Source: Saccharofermentans sp. (GTDB lineage Bacteria; Bacillota; Clostridia; Saccharofermentanales; Saccharofermentanaceae). From it: DNA of 64,000 nucleotides. Below are positions 1 to 9,293 of the stretch, one piece after another; within the stretch, counting starts at the first letter, position 1; each line of letters starts with the position of its first letter. Position numbers and translations under genes: made by a program. Under the pieces are notes generated by a model. That model worked only from the letters and a program-made list of their open reading frames with translations, made no database searches and was not told where the DNA came from. Location of the stretch: contig JAILMW010000033.1 in NCBI GenBank assembly GCA_024692235.1, forward strand, positions 62,001 to 126,000. The letters run 5' to 3'.

Positions 1-2
1 AC

Positions 3-1874
3 AATTCCAAGTTCAACGGCAGGATCAGCGAAGATGGTGAGTATGACGATTATTCATACGGAAGAAGAAAGAAGAAGAAGAGTACATATATCGCTCAGCC
101 TGTAGTCGAGCAGGTGATCACCGATATCCAGATCCCTCCTTTTATCACTGTAAAGGATTTTGCAGAGGGCATCGGCAAGAAGAGTTCCGATGTCATCAAG
201 GAGCTCATGAAGCTCGGTGTACTTGCTACTATCAATCAGGAGCTCGACTTCGATACTGCATGTCTTCTTGCCGATGCATTCGGTATCAACGCAACTCTCC
301 TTGAGGAGGTTACGGAGGAAGATATCCTCTTTGACGATGATGCAGATGATGCACCTTCCGACAACCTCGAGCCCAGACCTCCCGTTGTTGTTGTCATGGG
401 TCACGTTGACCACGGTAAGACTTCACTTCTCGACAGGATCAGGTCCGCATCCGTCGTATCAGGTGAGGCCGGCGGTATTACACAGCATATCGGTGCTTAC
501 ACAGTCAGAGTCAAGGGTCGTCAGATCACATTCCTTGATACTCCCGGTCACGAAGCTTTCACAACGATGAGAGCAAGAGGTGCCAACTTCACGGATGTTG
601 CTATCCTCGTAGTAGCCGCTGATGACGGTGTAATGCCTCAGACTATCGAGTCCATCAACCACGCTAAGGCTGCTAATACCGAGATCGTAGTAGCGATAAA
701 CAAGATCGATAAGCCCGGTGCCAATCCCGAGAAGGTTAAGCAGGAGCTTACTCAGTATGAGTTGATCCCCGAGGAGTGGGGCGGTTCCACGATCATGGTT
801 CCCGTATCCGCAAAGAAGGGCGAAGGTATCGATGACCTTCTTGAGAATGTTCTCCTTGTAGCAGACGTTCTCGAGCTCAAGGCAGATCCTACAAGACAGG
901 CTAAGGGTGCCGTTATCGAGGCTAAGCTTGATAAGAACAGAGGTCCCGTTGCTACCGTACTTGTTCAGAGAGGTACACTGAAGCAGGGCGATACTGTTGT
1001 CTGCGGCGCTATGATCGGTAACGTAAGAGCCATGTATGACGATAAGGGTAAGGATATCAAGAAGGCAGGTCCTTCAACTCCTGTTGAGATCTTGGGTCTT
1101 CCCGAAGTACCCGAGGCAGGAGAGATGCTCTATGCCGTAACAGACGATAAGATGGCAAGACAGCTCGTTGAGAAGAGAAGGATCAAGCAGCGTGAGGAGC
1201 ACATCAGAAAGAGCTCCAAGATGAGCCTTGAGAATCTCGCCGCTGCAATGGCTGAAGGTGATGTTAAGGATCTTAACCTCATCATCAAGGCTGACGTTCA
1301 GGGTTCCGTCGAGGCTGTTACACAGTCCGTAGAGAAGCTCTCTAACGAGGAAGTACGCGTTAAGGTCGTACATGGTGCCGTCGGTGCCATCAACGAGTCC
1401 GATATCATGCTCGCTGACGTATCCAACGCGATCATCATCGGTTTCAACGTTCGTCCTAATGCGGCTATCGCCGAGAAGGCTAAGGAAGCAGGCGTAGACA
1501 TCAGGCTCTACAGCGTCATCTATAATGCTATCGAGGATATCGAGTCCGCTATGAAGGGAATGCTCGCACCTAAGTACGAGGAAGTCGTTCTCGGACATGT
1601 GGAGATCAGAGAAATCTTCAAGGTCAGCGGCGTAGGTACTATCGGAGGTGCTTATGTTACCGACGGTAAGATCACCAGAAATTGCGGCGTAAGAGTACTT
1701 CGTGACGATATCGTTATCTACACGGGTCAGCTCGGTTCCCTCCAGAGGATGAAGGATGCCGTTAAGGAGGTCAACTACGGTTACGAGTGCGGACTTTCAA
1801 TCGCAAACTATAACGATATAAAGATCGGCGATACCATCGAGGCGTTTGAGGAGCGTGAAGTCGCTCGCGACTAA
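3..1874 (+). CDS. infB: Translation initiation factor IF-2, 5' end outside window
   Basis: GTPase that places fMet-tRNA on the 30S subunit and promotes subunit joining. The frame is open from base 3, so the N-terminus lies upstream; the visible start shows a lysine/arginine-rich stretch before the IF-2 N2 region. G1 loop GHVDHGKT is at bases 399-422, followed by DTPGHEAF (G3) and NKID (G4), then domain II and the C-terminal fMet-tRNA-binding part. It ends 15 bases before rbfA and heads the rbfA-nrnA-truB-ribF series, a standard Bacillota order. No frameshift or missing motif is visible. Confidence 0.97.
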   Translation, partial: NSKFNGRISEDGEYDDYSYGRRKKKKSTYIAQPVVEQVITDIQIPPFITVKDFAEGIGKKSSDVIKELMKLGVLATINQELDFDTACLLADAFGINATLLEEVTEEDILFDDDADDAPSDNLEPRPPVVVVMGHVDHGKTSLLDRIRSASVVSGEAGGITQHIGAYTVRVKGRQITFLDTPGHEAFTTMRARGANFTDVAILVVAADDGVMPQTIESINHAKAANTEIVVAINKIDKPGANPEKVKQELTQYELIPEEWGGSTIMVPVSAKKGEGIDDLLENVLLVADVLELKADPTRQAKGAVIEAKLDKNRGPVATVLVQRGTLKQGDTVVCGAMIGNVRAMYDDKGKDIKKAGPSTPVEILGLPEVPEAGEMLYAVTDDKMARQLVEKRRIKQREEHIRKSSKMSLENLAAAMAEGDVKDLNLIIKADVQGSVEAVTQSVEKLSNEEVRVKVVHGAVGAINESDIMLADVSNAIIIGFNVRPNAAIAEKAKEAGVDIRLYSVIYNAIEDIESAMKGMLAPKYEEVVLGHVEIREIFKVSGVGTIGGAYVTDGKITRNCGVRVLRDDIVIYTGQLGSLQRMKDAVKEVNYGYECGLSIANYNDIKIGDTIEAFEEREVARD

Positions 1875-1889
1875 TATAGGAGTAAATAA

Positions 1890-2291
1890 ATGCGAAGAAA
1901 CAGAGCCGCTATTGTCGGCGACGAGATGCAGAAGGTGATCTCGGACATCCTGGCCACCAAGGTCAAGGATCCGAGGATCCCTCTCCTGACATCGGTCACC
2001 AGGGTCAAGATGTCATCAGACCTGACCCACGCCATGATCGATATCTCCGTCTTCGGTGACGACAAGGCAAAGAAGGACTGCATGGATGCCATAGAACATG
2101 CGAAGGGCTTTATCAGGTTTGAGATGTGTAAGCATATCAACCTGAGAGTAGCTCCCGAATTACACTTTAAGCTCGATGAGACTCTTGAGGAGGCCGCACG
2201 TATGGAGGCTTTGATCGATAAGACTCTCGAAGACGACAAGAAGAGACGTCTCGAGCTCGGAGTCGAAGAAGACAATGATGAAGAGGATTAA
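1890..2291 (+). CDS. rbfA: Ribosome-binding factor A
   Basis: Small KH-like protein needed for 16S rRNA 5'-end processing and 30S maturation. It has 133 residues, the usual length, with the family N-terminus (MRRNRAAIVGDEMQKVIS), the KDPRI motif near residue 26 and HINLRVAPELHF in the last third. An acidic tail follows. The ATG has an AGGAG site 8-9 bases upstream. It sits 15 bases after infB and 5 bases before the DHH phosphoesterase, so it is cotranscribed with them. Confidence 0.95.
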   Translation: MRRNRAAIVGDEMQKVISDILATKVKDPRIPLLTSVTRVKMSSDLTHAMIDISVFGDDKAKKDCMDAIEHAKGFIRFEMCKHINLRVAPELHFKLDETLEEAARMEALIDKTLEDDKKRRLELGVEEDNDEED

Positions 2292-2296
2292 ACTTT

Positions 2297-3352
2297 ATGC
2301 AGGTTAAGGAATTATATGCTGATGAAGCATTAAGGATCGGAAGCGTTATGCTCGAGATGAGCGAAGAGGTCAAGGAAGCAGACGGCTCCGTTCTCGTGTT
2401 CCTGCATAAAAGTGTTGACGGCGACTGTGTGGGCTCAGCCTGCGCAGCCGTTTCAATGTTAAGGAACATGGGTGTTACGGCGAAGGTAGCCATGCCGGAA
2501 AAGCTTCCTGACAATATGGCTTTTCTGGGGGTAGACGATCTCCTTGAATATATCGCCGATCCTTCGGCTGATGAGATCATGATCGACGGCAAGAAGGTCG
2601 TTAAGGTCATGTCCGTTGACTGCACCGAAGGAAGCAGGATGGGCGATATGGGTCAGATCTACGACAGGTTCGAAGATGCGGTCACCGTAGATCACCACGA
2701 AGTGACCGAACTTCGTAACGACAGAAAGTGGATCGAACCTCAGGCTTCATCTGCCTGTGAGATGATGTTCTATGTTGCCAAGCAGACTGCAGAGATGCTC
2801 GCCTGCGATATAAAGGACATCCTCGATAAGAGAGCTGCTATGTGCCTTATCGCAGGTATCGTTACAGATACCGGCAGGTTTACATATACCAATACGAGAT
2901 CGGAAACGCTGGAAGCAGCGGGAGAGCTTATGGATCTGGGTGGAGACATAATGGCCGTCTGCCATAACCTCTTTGACAAGAAGACTCCCCAGGAGTTTAA
3001 GATCTCCAGCCAGGCATGCCTCAATACGGAATTCTTCGCTGACGGCAAGCTTGCCATAACGACAGTATCCGAGCAGATGTTCGCCGAGTTCGGCGCTACA
3101 AAGGAAGACATCGGAGACGTGGTATCAAGGCTAAGAGATGTTGAGGGCGTTGAGTTGGCTGTAGTCCTTCGTGAGACTGGTGAAGGTACCGTAAGAGCTA
3201 ACTTAAGATCCAAGACTGCATTTGACTGTTCTGAGTTCGCAGGCAGATTCGACGGCGGCGGACATAAGAGAGCCGCAGGCTTTACCGTAGCAGGCAAGGC
3301 TATGGCAGATCTTAAGGAGCAGGTAGTAAAAGAGGCTTCCGAGCTTTTATGA
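2297..3352 (+). CDS. nrnA: DHH/DHHA1 phosphoesterase (nanoRNase/pAp phosphatase type)
   Basis: Predicted Mn-dependent phosphoesterase that degrades very short RNAs and/or 3'-phosphoadenosine 5'-phosphate. It has 351 residues. The metal-binding motif VDGDCVGSA lies near residue 38, the DHH motif is VDHHEVTE near residue 132, and the C-terminal DHHA1 substrate motif is GGGHKRAAGF near residue 317. Its position between rbfA and truB is typical of nrnA in Bacillota. The stop overlaps the truB start by four bases (ATGA), which suggests translational coupling. Which of the two activities dominates cannot be told from sequence. Confidence 0.9.
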   Translation: MQVKELYADEALRIGSVMLEMSEEVKEADGSVLVFLHKSVDGDCVGSACAAVSMLRNMGVTAKVAMPEKLPDNMAFLGVDDLLEYIADPSADEIMIDGKKVVKVMSVDCTEGSRMGDMGQIYDRFEDAVTVDHHEVTELRNDRKWIEPQASSACEMMFYVAKQTAEMLACDIKDILDKRAAMCLIAGIVTDTGRFTYTNTRSETLEAAGELMDLGGDIMAVCHNLFDKKTPQEFKISSQACLNTEFFADGKLAITTVSEQMFAEFGATKEDIGDVVSRLRDVEGVELAVVLRETGEGTVRANLRSKTAFDCSEFAGRFDGGGHKRAAGFTVAGKAMADLKEQVVKEASELL

Positions 3353-4281
3353 GCGACGGCATAATACTCTTGGATAAGAAGCCCGGTATCACTTCGATGG
3401 CATCGGACAACTTTATCAAGAAGCAGCTAGGTACGAAGAAGGTCGGTCATTCGGGAACGCTGGATCCTTTTGCTACAGGTCTTCTCCCCATATTTACGGG
3501 TAAGGCCCTGAAGGTGATGCGCTATACCGACGACTACGATAAAGGCTATTCCTGTACGTGCTTTCTCGGAAAAACCACAGAGACACTTGATATAGAAGGT
3601 GAACAAGTCGGAGGAAGGCTCCCTTCGGAAGAAGAGCTTATTGTCCTTCGTGCTACTGACTATAAGTCGGTGCGGGATGCTTTCGAGCAGGTGGCAAAGA
3701 CTACTTCCCAGATCCCGCCTAAGTATTCCGCAAAGAAGATAGACGGCAAGAAAGCATATGAGCTTGCAAGGGAAGGCATCGAAGTCAAGATGAAGCCTCA
3801 CGCCATCAGGATATACTCCCTTGATATCAAGGATATACGCGAAGGAGACGGCGGTATCTATGTATCATTTGACGTATTCTGCTCCAAGGGAACCTACATC
3901 AGGACCATCTGCGGTGACGTGGGAGATATAACGGGATTCGGAGCTCATGCAGTGAGCCTTAGAAGGATAAAATGCGGTCCGTTCTCCATAGAGGATGCTG
4001 TGACAGAAGAGGAGATAGCAAAAAAGAGGGAAGAAGGAGACATGAGCTTTCTTCTTCCTTACGAAATGGCACTCTCTTCCATGCCTCGCGTAGACGTTAC
4101 TTCCCGCGAATACGAAGATATCAGGGTAGGAAAGAAGATACGTGCCAAGGAAGGCACAAAAGAAGATATAAGATATGCCGCATACTATGGCGACATCCTG
4201 GTTGCCGTTATCTACAGAGCAACCGAGAATGGTCGTGATATCATGCGCATAGAGAGGATGCTTGCAACAGATGATCGATAA
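3349..4281 (+). CDS. truB: tRNA pseudouridine55 synthase
   Basis: Makes pseudouridine 55 in the T-loop of tRNAs. It has 310 residues. The N-terminus has the TruB signature GIILLDKKPGITS and then HSGTLDPFATGLL, in which D39 is the catalytic aspartate. The motif SKGTYIRTICGDVG lies near residue 184. The gene overlaps nrnA upstream by four bases and its 3' end overlaps the start of ribF. Confidence 0.95.
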   Translation: MSDGIILLDKKPGITSMASDNFIKKQLGTKKVGHSGTLDPFATGLLPIFTGKALKVMRYTDDYDKGYSCTCFLGKTTETLDIEGEQVGGRLPSEEELIVLRATDYKSVRDAFEQVAKTTSQIPPKYSAKKIDGKKAYELAREGIEVKMKPHAIRIYSLDIKDIREGDGGIYVSFDVFCSKGTYIRTICGDVGDITGFGAHAVSLRRIKCGPFSIEDAVTEEEIAKKREEGDMSFLLPYEMALSSMPRVDVTSREYEDIRVGKKIRAKEGTKEDIRYAAYYGDILVAVIYRATENGRDIMRIERMLATDDR

Positions 4282-5215
4282 GACGGTTAAGGTCTATCTG
4301 GATACGATGCCTTTTAAGATCGAGGGCAGAGCTGTAGCTTTGGGCCTTTTTGACGGCATTCACGAAGGTCATGCTCAGATAATAAGAAAGACGGTGAAGA
4401 CAGCCAAGCAGAATGGGATGCTCTCTTCCGTCATGACCTTCTCGGGCAATATCAAGGGACAATCTAAGTCAATAACGACTCTCGAGGAAAGACTTCAAAT
4501 ATTATCGGAGTTCGGTGTTGACGAGATGGTCGTATTGGACTTTGCTAAGGTAAAGGATATGGAGCCGCAGGACTTCTGCATGAATATCTTAAAGCTCGGG
4601 ATGAATGCTAAGGCGTTATTCTGCGGCGATGATTTCAGATACGGCAGAGGTGCAGCCGGTACTATAGATGACCTGAAGGCATTTGCAAAAGAGTACGATG
4701 TTGCCGTAAAGGTCTTTAATGCCAAGCTCTATGACGGTACCGACAGAAGGATATCCTCTTCATGGATCCGCGAGGCTCTGGAGGAAGGTCAGGTGGAACT
4801 TGCCGCATCCTTGATGGGCGGAAGGCCCTTCTCGTATTCGGGAGTAGTCATCAAGGGAAGACAGCTCGGAAGAACGTTGGGATTCCCTACAGCCAATATC
4901 GAGATCCCCGAGGATAAGCTAACGGTAAAAAGGGGAGTATATACATCTCTTACTCATATCGGCAGCAAAACATATCCTTCAGTGACTAATGTCGGCAAAA
5001 GGCCTACGTTCGACGACGGAGATTTTGACAATGCCGAGACTCATATATTCGGTTTTGATGAAGATATCTACGGCGCCAGGATAAAGGTAGACCTTTTATC
5101 CTTCGTTCGTCCCGAGATGAGATTCGGCGACATTGAGGCATTATCGAAGCAAGTGGATTCGGACAAGATAATGGCAAAGACATATCACTGCAAAAGTGGT
5201 ATGATGTCGGAGTAA
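4262..5215 (+). CDS. ribF: Bifunctional riboflavin kinase / FAD synthetase
   Basis: Phosphorylates riboflavin to FMN and adenylates FMN to FAD. The N-terminal nucleotidyltransferase motif GLFDGIHEGH is near residue 27; the C-terminal riboflavin kinase motif is GRTLGFPTANI near residue 202, followed by KRGVYTS. The length (about 315) is normal. The start is uncertain: TTG at 4262 or ATG at 4271, both inside truB. GAGAGGA at 4252-4258 is close to the TTG but 12 bases from the ATG. The protein is little changed either way. Confidence 0.94.
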   Translation: MQQMIDKTVKVYLDTMPFKIEGRAVALGLFDGIHEGHAQIIRKTVKTAKQNGMLSSVMTFSGNIKGQSKSITTLEERLQILSEFGVDEMVVLDFAKVKDMEPQDFCMNILKLGMNAKALFCGDDFRYGRGAAGTIDDLKAFAKEYDVAVKVFNAKLYDGTDRRISSSWIREALEEGQVELAASLMGGRPFSYSGVVIKGRQLGRTLGFPTANIEIPEDKLTVKRGVYTSLTHIGSKTYPSVTNVGKRPTFDDGDFDNAETHIFGFDEDIYGARIKVDLLSFVRPEMRFGDIEALSKQVDSDKIMAKTYHCKSGMMSE

Positions 5216-5235
5216 CAAATCTAAGGAGTTTATCT

Positions 5236-6228
5236 ATGGATAGCGTTGAAGTTAGTTTCCCGGGGCTCGGATGGATATTCCACGTAAGTCCCGTAGCGTT
5301 CAAGATCGGCAGTTTTGAAGTATATTGGTACGGACTTATCATATCGCTCGGCATGGTCCTCTGTGTCGCTCTGGCTCTCCGCCATGCGCAGGCCAATAAG
5401 TTCTCGAAGGATCTTGTATATGACATTCTTCTCGTATCGCTTCCTTCCGCACTTATCGGTGCAAGGCTCTACTATGTTATCTGCGAGTGGGATTATTATT
5501 CCAAGGACTTTTCCAAGATCTTCGATACAAGGGGAGGCGGACTTGCCGTATACGGCGGTATTGCAGGTGCATTCATCGGCGCTTTCATAATGCTCCGTTT
5601 AAGAAAGATCCCTTATTCAACATGTGCTGATTACTGTATCCCTTATATTCCTTTGGGACAGGCTATCGGAAGATGGGGTAACTTTTTCAATCAGGAAGCT
5701 TTCGGTACTACGACAAAGCTTCCTTGGGGAATGACAAGTGCTACCATCCAGAGTTATTTGAGCTCCAATTGCCCTAATCTCGACTCCAATATGCCCGTAC
5801 ATCCCACATTCCTTTATGAATCGATCTGGGATCTTATCATGTTCTTTATCCTTCTTAAGGTAAGAAAGCACAGCAAGCGTCCCTTCGAGACTTTATGCGT
5901 ATATATGATCGGTTACGGCTTCGTAAGATTCCTTATCGAGGGTCTTCGTACTGATTCTCTCTATATCGGTCATACCAATATCAGGACTTCACAGGCTCTT
6001 TCCATGATCCTCGTGTTCTTCGGTCTCATCTATATTATTTATATACATTACAAGGAGACTGCACGTCTTCCTCTTCCTGCAAAGTGCTTTGCAGCTGAGG
6101 AGAGCAGGGCTGCTGCAGCTGCCGCTGATACGAAGTCTGAGACTGAGACAGAGGCCGGTGCTGATGCTGAAGTCGTAGCAGAGGCTTCATCCGAGGAGCT
6201 TTCTTCAGAAGAGGCTAAGACGGAGTAA
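5236..6228 (+). CDS. lgt: Prolipoprotein diacylglyceryl transferase
   Basis: Membrane enzyme that moves diacylglycerol from phosphatidylglycerol to the lipobox cysteine of prolipoproteins. It has 330 residues and about seven membrane segments. It contains GGLAVYGGIAG near residue 97 and the family signature AIGRWGNFFNQEAFG near residue 143. The last 45 residues are an alanine/glutamate-rich cytoplasmic tail not needed for the family fold. ATG follows an AAGGAG site. It lies between ribF and rodA with short gaps. Substrates exist in this window, namely the lipoproteins at 43.0 and 54.5 kb. Confidence 0.95.
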   Translation: MDSVEVSFPGLGWIFHVSPVAFKIGSFEVYWYGLIISLGMVLCVALALRHAQANKFSKDLVYDILLVSLPSALIGARLYYVICEWDYYSKDFSKIFDTRGGGLAVYGGIAGAFIGAFIMLRLRKIPYSTCADYCIPYIPLGQAIGRWGNFFNQEAFGTTTKLPWGMTSATIQSYLSSNCPNLDSNMPVHPTFLYESIWDLIMFFILLKVRKHSKRPFETLCVYMIGYGFVRFLIEGLRTDSLYIGHTNIRTSQALSMILVFFGLIYIIYIHYKETARLPLPAKCFAAEESRAAAAAADTKSETETEAGADAEVVAEASSEELSSEEAKTE

Positions 6229-6233
6229 CCTTA

Positions 6234-7361
6234 ATGGCAGGGCAGAAGTCCGGAATAGAGAAACTTCGCGGAAGTGCATATATAAGGTCGATCGACTACT
6301 ATCTCGTAGTGCCGATCCTTCTTCTGACGATCATCGGATTGTATGTGCTTCAGAAGGTATTGTCTGTCGGCTTCGAAGCTTATCCCGGTAACTTCTACAG
6401 GCAGATCGCAGCCGCCGTTCTCGGTATCTGCATCACTCTTTTCATCTGTGCACTTGATACCCAGTTCCTTCGCATGATCGGCTGGTTTATATATGCGGTG
6501 GCGCTATTTCTTCTGATACTTGTGCCGATAGACGGCTTTGACCTCACCTGGAAGTGGGGTGCCGACTCCTGGCTGAACCTTCCCGTTATCGGAATGTTCC
6601 AACCGTCGGAGCTTGCCAAGATCGGTCTTGTCATGGTGGCATCCGACATATTCGAGAGGATGGGTGAGAAGGAGTATTCAATCCTTAAAGGCTTCGGACT
6701 ACTGGCGCTGGTATACGGTCCGCCTATGCTCCTTATACTGACTCAGCCTGACTTCGGTACTGCAATGGTAATCATCTTCTCCTTCGTATGCGTATTGTTC
6801 GTATGGGGAGTTAAGTACAGGTATTTCGTTCTGGCTATCTCGTCTGTCATCGTTATCGCAGTCCCCTTTGTATGGAGATTCTATCTTAAGGACTATCAGC
6901 GTAAGAGGATCCTGTCACTTGTATTCGAAGGATCCGATCCCAAGTCGGAGTACAACCTTGTTCAGTCCAAGGCTGCTATCGCATCGGGAGGTCTTGCAGG
7001 TAACCATACCGGAGTGTTGGTCAAGGTTCCCGTTAAGGAAAGTGACTTTATCTATTCTGCCGTGTCGGAGCATCTGGGCTTTATAGGGACGACGGCTGTC
7101 GTGATATTGGCATTCTTCTTCCTTTGCAGATGCATGTATGTTGCTAATAATGCTTCCCGCAAGGCATTTTCTTATATAATCGTAGGACTTGCCGCTTCCT
7201 TTGCATTTCACTTCATAGAGAATATGGGAATGTCGGTAGGACTTCTTCCTGTAACGGGAATCCCGCTTCCTTTCCTGAGCCTGGGAGGAACGGCGATGCT
7301 GGTTAACTACATATCCTTCGGTATAATACTTAATATTTCCATGGAAAACAGATTACGATAA
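6234..7361 (+). CDS. rodA: SEDS-family peptidoglycan glycosyltransferase, RodA type
   Basis: Polymerises lipid II into glycan strands, usually for side-wall elongation. It has 375 residues, about ten membrane segments, and the SEDS C-terminal motif GIPLPFLSLGGTAMLVNY. A second SEDS protein sits in the division cluster (16.3 kb), so this one is assigned as RodA. That is supported by its compact N-terminus and its location outside the division cluster. It starts five bases after lgt and is followed at once by a rho-independent terminator. Confidence 0.85.
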   Translation: MAGQKSGIEKLRGSAYIRSIDYYLVVPILLLTIIGLYVLQKVLSVGFEAYPGNFYRQIAAAVLGICITLFICALDTQFLRMIGWFIYAVALFLLILVPIDGFDLTWKWGADSWLNLPVIGMFQPSELAKIGLVMVASDIFERMGEKEYSILKGFGLLALVYGPPMLLILTQPDFGTAMVIIFSFVCVLFVWGVKYRYFVLAISSVIVIAVPFVWRFYLKDYQRKRILSLVFEGSDPKSEYNLVQSKAAIASGGLAGNHTGVLVKVPVKESDFIYSAVSEHLGFIGTTAVVILAFFFLCRCMYVANNASRKAFSYIIVGLAASFAFHFIENMGMSVGLLPVTGIPLPFLSLGGTAMLVNYISFGIILNISMENRLR

Positions 7362-7363
7362 CG

Positions 7364-7388
7364 ACCCGGCGACCCTGCCGGGTTTTTT
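7364..7388 (+). terminator. Rho-independent terminator after rodA
   Basis: Perfect 7-bp stem (ACCCGGC and GCCGGGT) with a 6-base loop, running into a T-run. It ends the lgt-rodA transcript just before the padR promoter. Confidence 0.9.
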
Positions 7389-7399
7389 ATACAGAACTA

Positions 7400-7428
7400 T
7401 TGAACATTATATAGTAGTGTGCTATATT
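7400..7428 (+). promoter_or_regulatory. padR operon promoter with overlapping inverted repeat
   Basis: -35 TTGAAC (7400-7405), 17-base spacer, -10 TATATT (7423-7428). An inverted repeat ATATAG-N7-CTATAT (7409-7427) covers the spacer and -10, a likely site for the PadR protein encoded downstream. A near-identical block occurs in reverse orientation at 34175-34203. Confidence 0.7.
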
Positions 7429-7467
7429 CACTATTAAAGAATACAAAATACCGAAAGGAGGGATCCT

Positions 7468-7815
7468 ATGAACAGCCAATATAAAAAAGGCGTTCTCGAT
7501 ATGTGCGTCCTCGCCATCTTGGAAAAGGGTGACAGCTACGGATACGATGTAGCGGACGCTTTGTCGGAAAGCATAGAACTGGCGGACGGAACGGTCTATC
7601 CGATACTTCGTAAGCTTGCTGCAGACGGCAGTGTCACGACCTACCTTCAAGAATCACAGAACGGACCGCCTCGTAAGTATTACCATCTAACACCGATAGG
7701 TAAGAACAGGCTTGAAGCGGATAAGAAGGATTGGAAAGGATTCTCCGGGGCTGTAGATAAGATCATAGGAGAGGAGGGACATTATGAACAGACAAGAATA
7801 TCTGAAGAAACTTGA
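7468..7815 (+). CDS. PadR-family transcriptional regulator
   Basis: Small winged-helix repressor of 115 residues. The sequence YKKGVLDMCVLAILEKGDSYG followed by DGTVYPILRKL and PPRKYYHLTPIG is typical of the PadR N-terminal domain; the short C-terminus marks the compact subfamily. ATG follows AAAGGAGGG. The 3' end overlaps the HAAS-domain gene by 32 bases, a pairing common in Bacillota. It is probably autoregulated through the inverted repeat over its own promoter. Its inducing signal is unknown. Confidence 0.92.
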   Translation: MNSQYKKGVLDMCVLAILEKGDSYGYDVADALSESIELADGTVYPILRKLAADGSVTTYLQESQNGPPRKYYHLTPIGKNRLEADKKDWKGFSGAVDKIIGEEGHYEQTRISEET

Positions 7816-8347
7816 GACTAGTCTTGGTTCGATGTCTTACAGAGAAGTTAAAGATATATTAGCTGAGATAGATTCGCACTTTGAAGCAGGAACGGCTAAG
7901 GGCAAGAGCGAAGAAGAACTTGCAAATGAACTCGGTTCTCCCGAATATCTGGCAAGAGCATATATTGAAGGTACCGAACTTCCCAAGGCCCTTAGAAAGA
8001 AGCCTGAAGTCAAGGAAGCTAAGACTGTGACGGATGATCACGTAGCGGAGAAGTTGTTTGTGATCTTCTTTAATTTACTGGTGGCAGTGCCCTTGTGGCT
8101 TGCTCTTCTGGCAGCTCTTTTCTCGGCTCTTATCTTGGAACTTTCCGTGATCGCAGGCCTTGTGGCACTCGTGTTCGCGTTGCCTTCTTTCGGATCTTTC
8201 CTTGCGGCAGGTATCGCATTTGCTCTTGCTATGCTCTTCGCGATCATCGTTATTGGAGTTCTTCTCTACTTCGGAATCAAGTACTTCGCGGTAGGAACAA
8301 AGCTCTATATCAGATGGAATAAGAAGATCTGGAAGAGCGGATTCTGA
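7784..8347 (+). CDS. HAAS/DUF1700 membrane protein
   Basis: 187 residues. Residues 1-65 are the helical HAAS/DUF1700 domain (MNRQEYLKKLETSL, then IDSHFEAGTAKGKSEEELANELGSP), followed by two to three hydrophobic segments between about residues 85 and 170 and a short basic tail. These proteins regularly accompany PadR regulators; the biochemical role is not established. GGAGG lies six bases before the ATG. Translational coupling to padR is likely because of the 32-base overlap. Confidence 0.85.
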   Translation: MNRQEYLKKLETSLGSMSYREVKDILAEIDSHFEAGTAKGKSEEELANELGSPEYLARAYIEGTELPKALRKKPEVKEAKTVTDDHVAEKLFVIFFNLLVAVPLWLALLAALFSALILELSVIAGLVALVFALPSFGSFLAAGIAFALAMLFAIIVIGVLLYFGIKYFAVGTKLYIRWNKKIWKSGF

Positions 8348-8360
8348 GGAGGTGACTGAT

Positions 8361-8573
8361 ATGAGAAAAGGCGAGATCAGATTATTGATATTAGGACTTG
8401 TGTCATTCTTCCTCACGATTATCTGTACCGTAGTGGCAGTTTGCCTCATGATAGGCGCCGTTGCCAAGGAAGCTGAAGAGAAGGATCTCGGAGGCAAGAT
8501 AACACAAGGTATCGAGAGCATGTCGGAGAAAGTATTCACCGATGATGATATCGAGGTTGACATTGACGTTTGA
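8361..8573 (+). CDS. Small single-span membrane protein, third gene of the padR operon
   Basis: 70 residues starting at the ATG at 8361, which has a strong GAGGAGG site eight bases upstream; a GTG nine bases earlier is less likely. It has one membrane segment (residues 7-29), then a charged segment ending in an acidic tail with alternating D, I and V. The function is unknown. Its position directly after the PadR/HAAS pair suggests a shared envelope role. Confidence 0.75.
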   Translation: MRKGEIRLLILGLVSFFLTIICTVVAVCLMIGAVAKEAEEKDLGGKITQGIESMSEKVFTDDDIEVDIDV

Positions 8574-8642
8574 CGTTAAGGGAATAGATATAGGAGTTAG
8601 GATGCATCAAGTGTAAAAGTAGTACGTTACAAGCATCCGGAG

Positions 8643-8675
8643 CCCGTCTCTCTGTGGAAGGAGAGGCGGGTTTTT
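8643..8675 (+). terminator. Rho-independent terminator after the padR operon
   Basis: 10-bp stem CCCGTCTCTC / GAGAGGCGGG (one G-T pair), 8-base loop, then TTTTT. Confidence 0.9.
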
Positions 8676-8737
8676 CTATGCCCGAAGATCAATATGTGGC
8701 AATTGCCGAAAATAATGAGAAAAAAACTAAAAAGCTC

Positions 8738-8766
8738 TTGATTAACGTATATGTTACAGATAAAAT
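8738..8766 (+). promoter_or_regulatory. Promoter of the division/cell-wall cluster
   Basis: -35 TTGATT (8738-8743), 17-base spacer, -10 TAAAAT (8761-8766), about 95 bases before the mraZ start. Transcription should begin near 8773. Confidence 0.7.
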
Positions 8767-8774
8767 ACAAATGT

Positions 8775-8819
8775 GTGGTGAAAAGTGGAGTTAATTATCA
8801 CTTGTGTGGAGCAAAGTGG
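8775..8819 (+). promoter_or_regulatory. MraZ boxes
   Basis: Four GTGG units at 8775, 8785, 8806 and 8816. They form two pairs with 10-base spacing inside the repeated context GTGTGG-N7-AGTGG. MraZ is known to bind GTGG-type direct repeats with 10-base spacing near its own promoter. The boxes start just downstream of the -10, so bound MraZ would block early elongation or promoter escape. Confidence 0.8.
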
Positions 8820-8860
8820 CATGATTCCCGGCACACGAGTTTACTGGGGAGCAACAGAAG

Positions 8861-9292
8861 TTGGCTAGGGACACTAAGAAGATCGACGCTAAGGGAAGAT
8901 TCTTCATTCCCTCAAAGCAGAAGGATGAGCTGGGATCAGAGCTGGTCGTAACGAACAGCCTTGATGTCGGCTATCTGTGTGTCTACTCCAAGGAGCATTT
9001 CGCGGGTATCCGTGAGCAGCTCGGAAAGCTCAATTCCATGGACCCCAAGGTCAGAAGGATCAAGCGTGCCATCATCGGTGAGGCCCTTGATGTCAACGTG
9101 GATTCCCAGGGAAGGATCAGCGTTACCGCTGAGCTCTGGGAGAAGATCGGAGCCAATCCCGGCGACGAGATCTGCGTATTCAATGACGAAGGTAAGCTCG
9201 ATATCTGCACAAAGAGCTTCTATGAGAACGAAGACCACGATATCGGTTCTATCGAGGGTCTTGAGACTAACTATTATGTGGAGGGACTGTAA
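8861..9292 (+). CDS. mraZ: Transcriptional regulator MraZ
   Basis: AbrB-like DNA-binding protein that controls the division/cell-wall cluster. It has 143 residues with two MraZ halves, each carrying a DxxGR motif (KKIDAKGRFFIP near residue 7, VDSQGRISV near residue 80). The start is TTG, preceded nine bases upstream by GGGGAG; no ATG fits the conserved N-terminus MARDTKKIDAKGR. It is the first gene of the cluster and is followed by rsmH with a one-base gap. Confidence 0.93.
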   Translation: MARDTKKIDAKGRFFIPSKQKDELGSELVVTNSLDVGYLCVYSKEHFAGIREQLGKLNSMDPKVRRIKRAIIGEALDVNVDSQGRISVTAELWEKIGANPGDEICVFNDEGKLDICTKSFYENEDHDIGSIEGLETNYYVEGL

Positions 9293-9293
9293 T

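Noticed and set aside
8961..9293. Upstream 111-codon extension of rsmH
   Set aside because: It overlaps mraZ, is Ser-rich nonsense, and the conserved RsmH N-terminus begins just after the TTG at 9294, which has its own ribosome-binding site.
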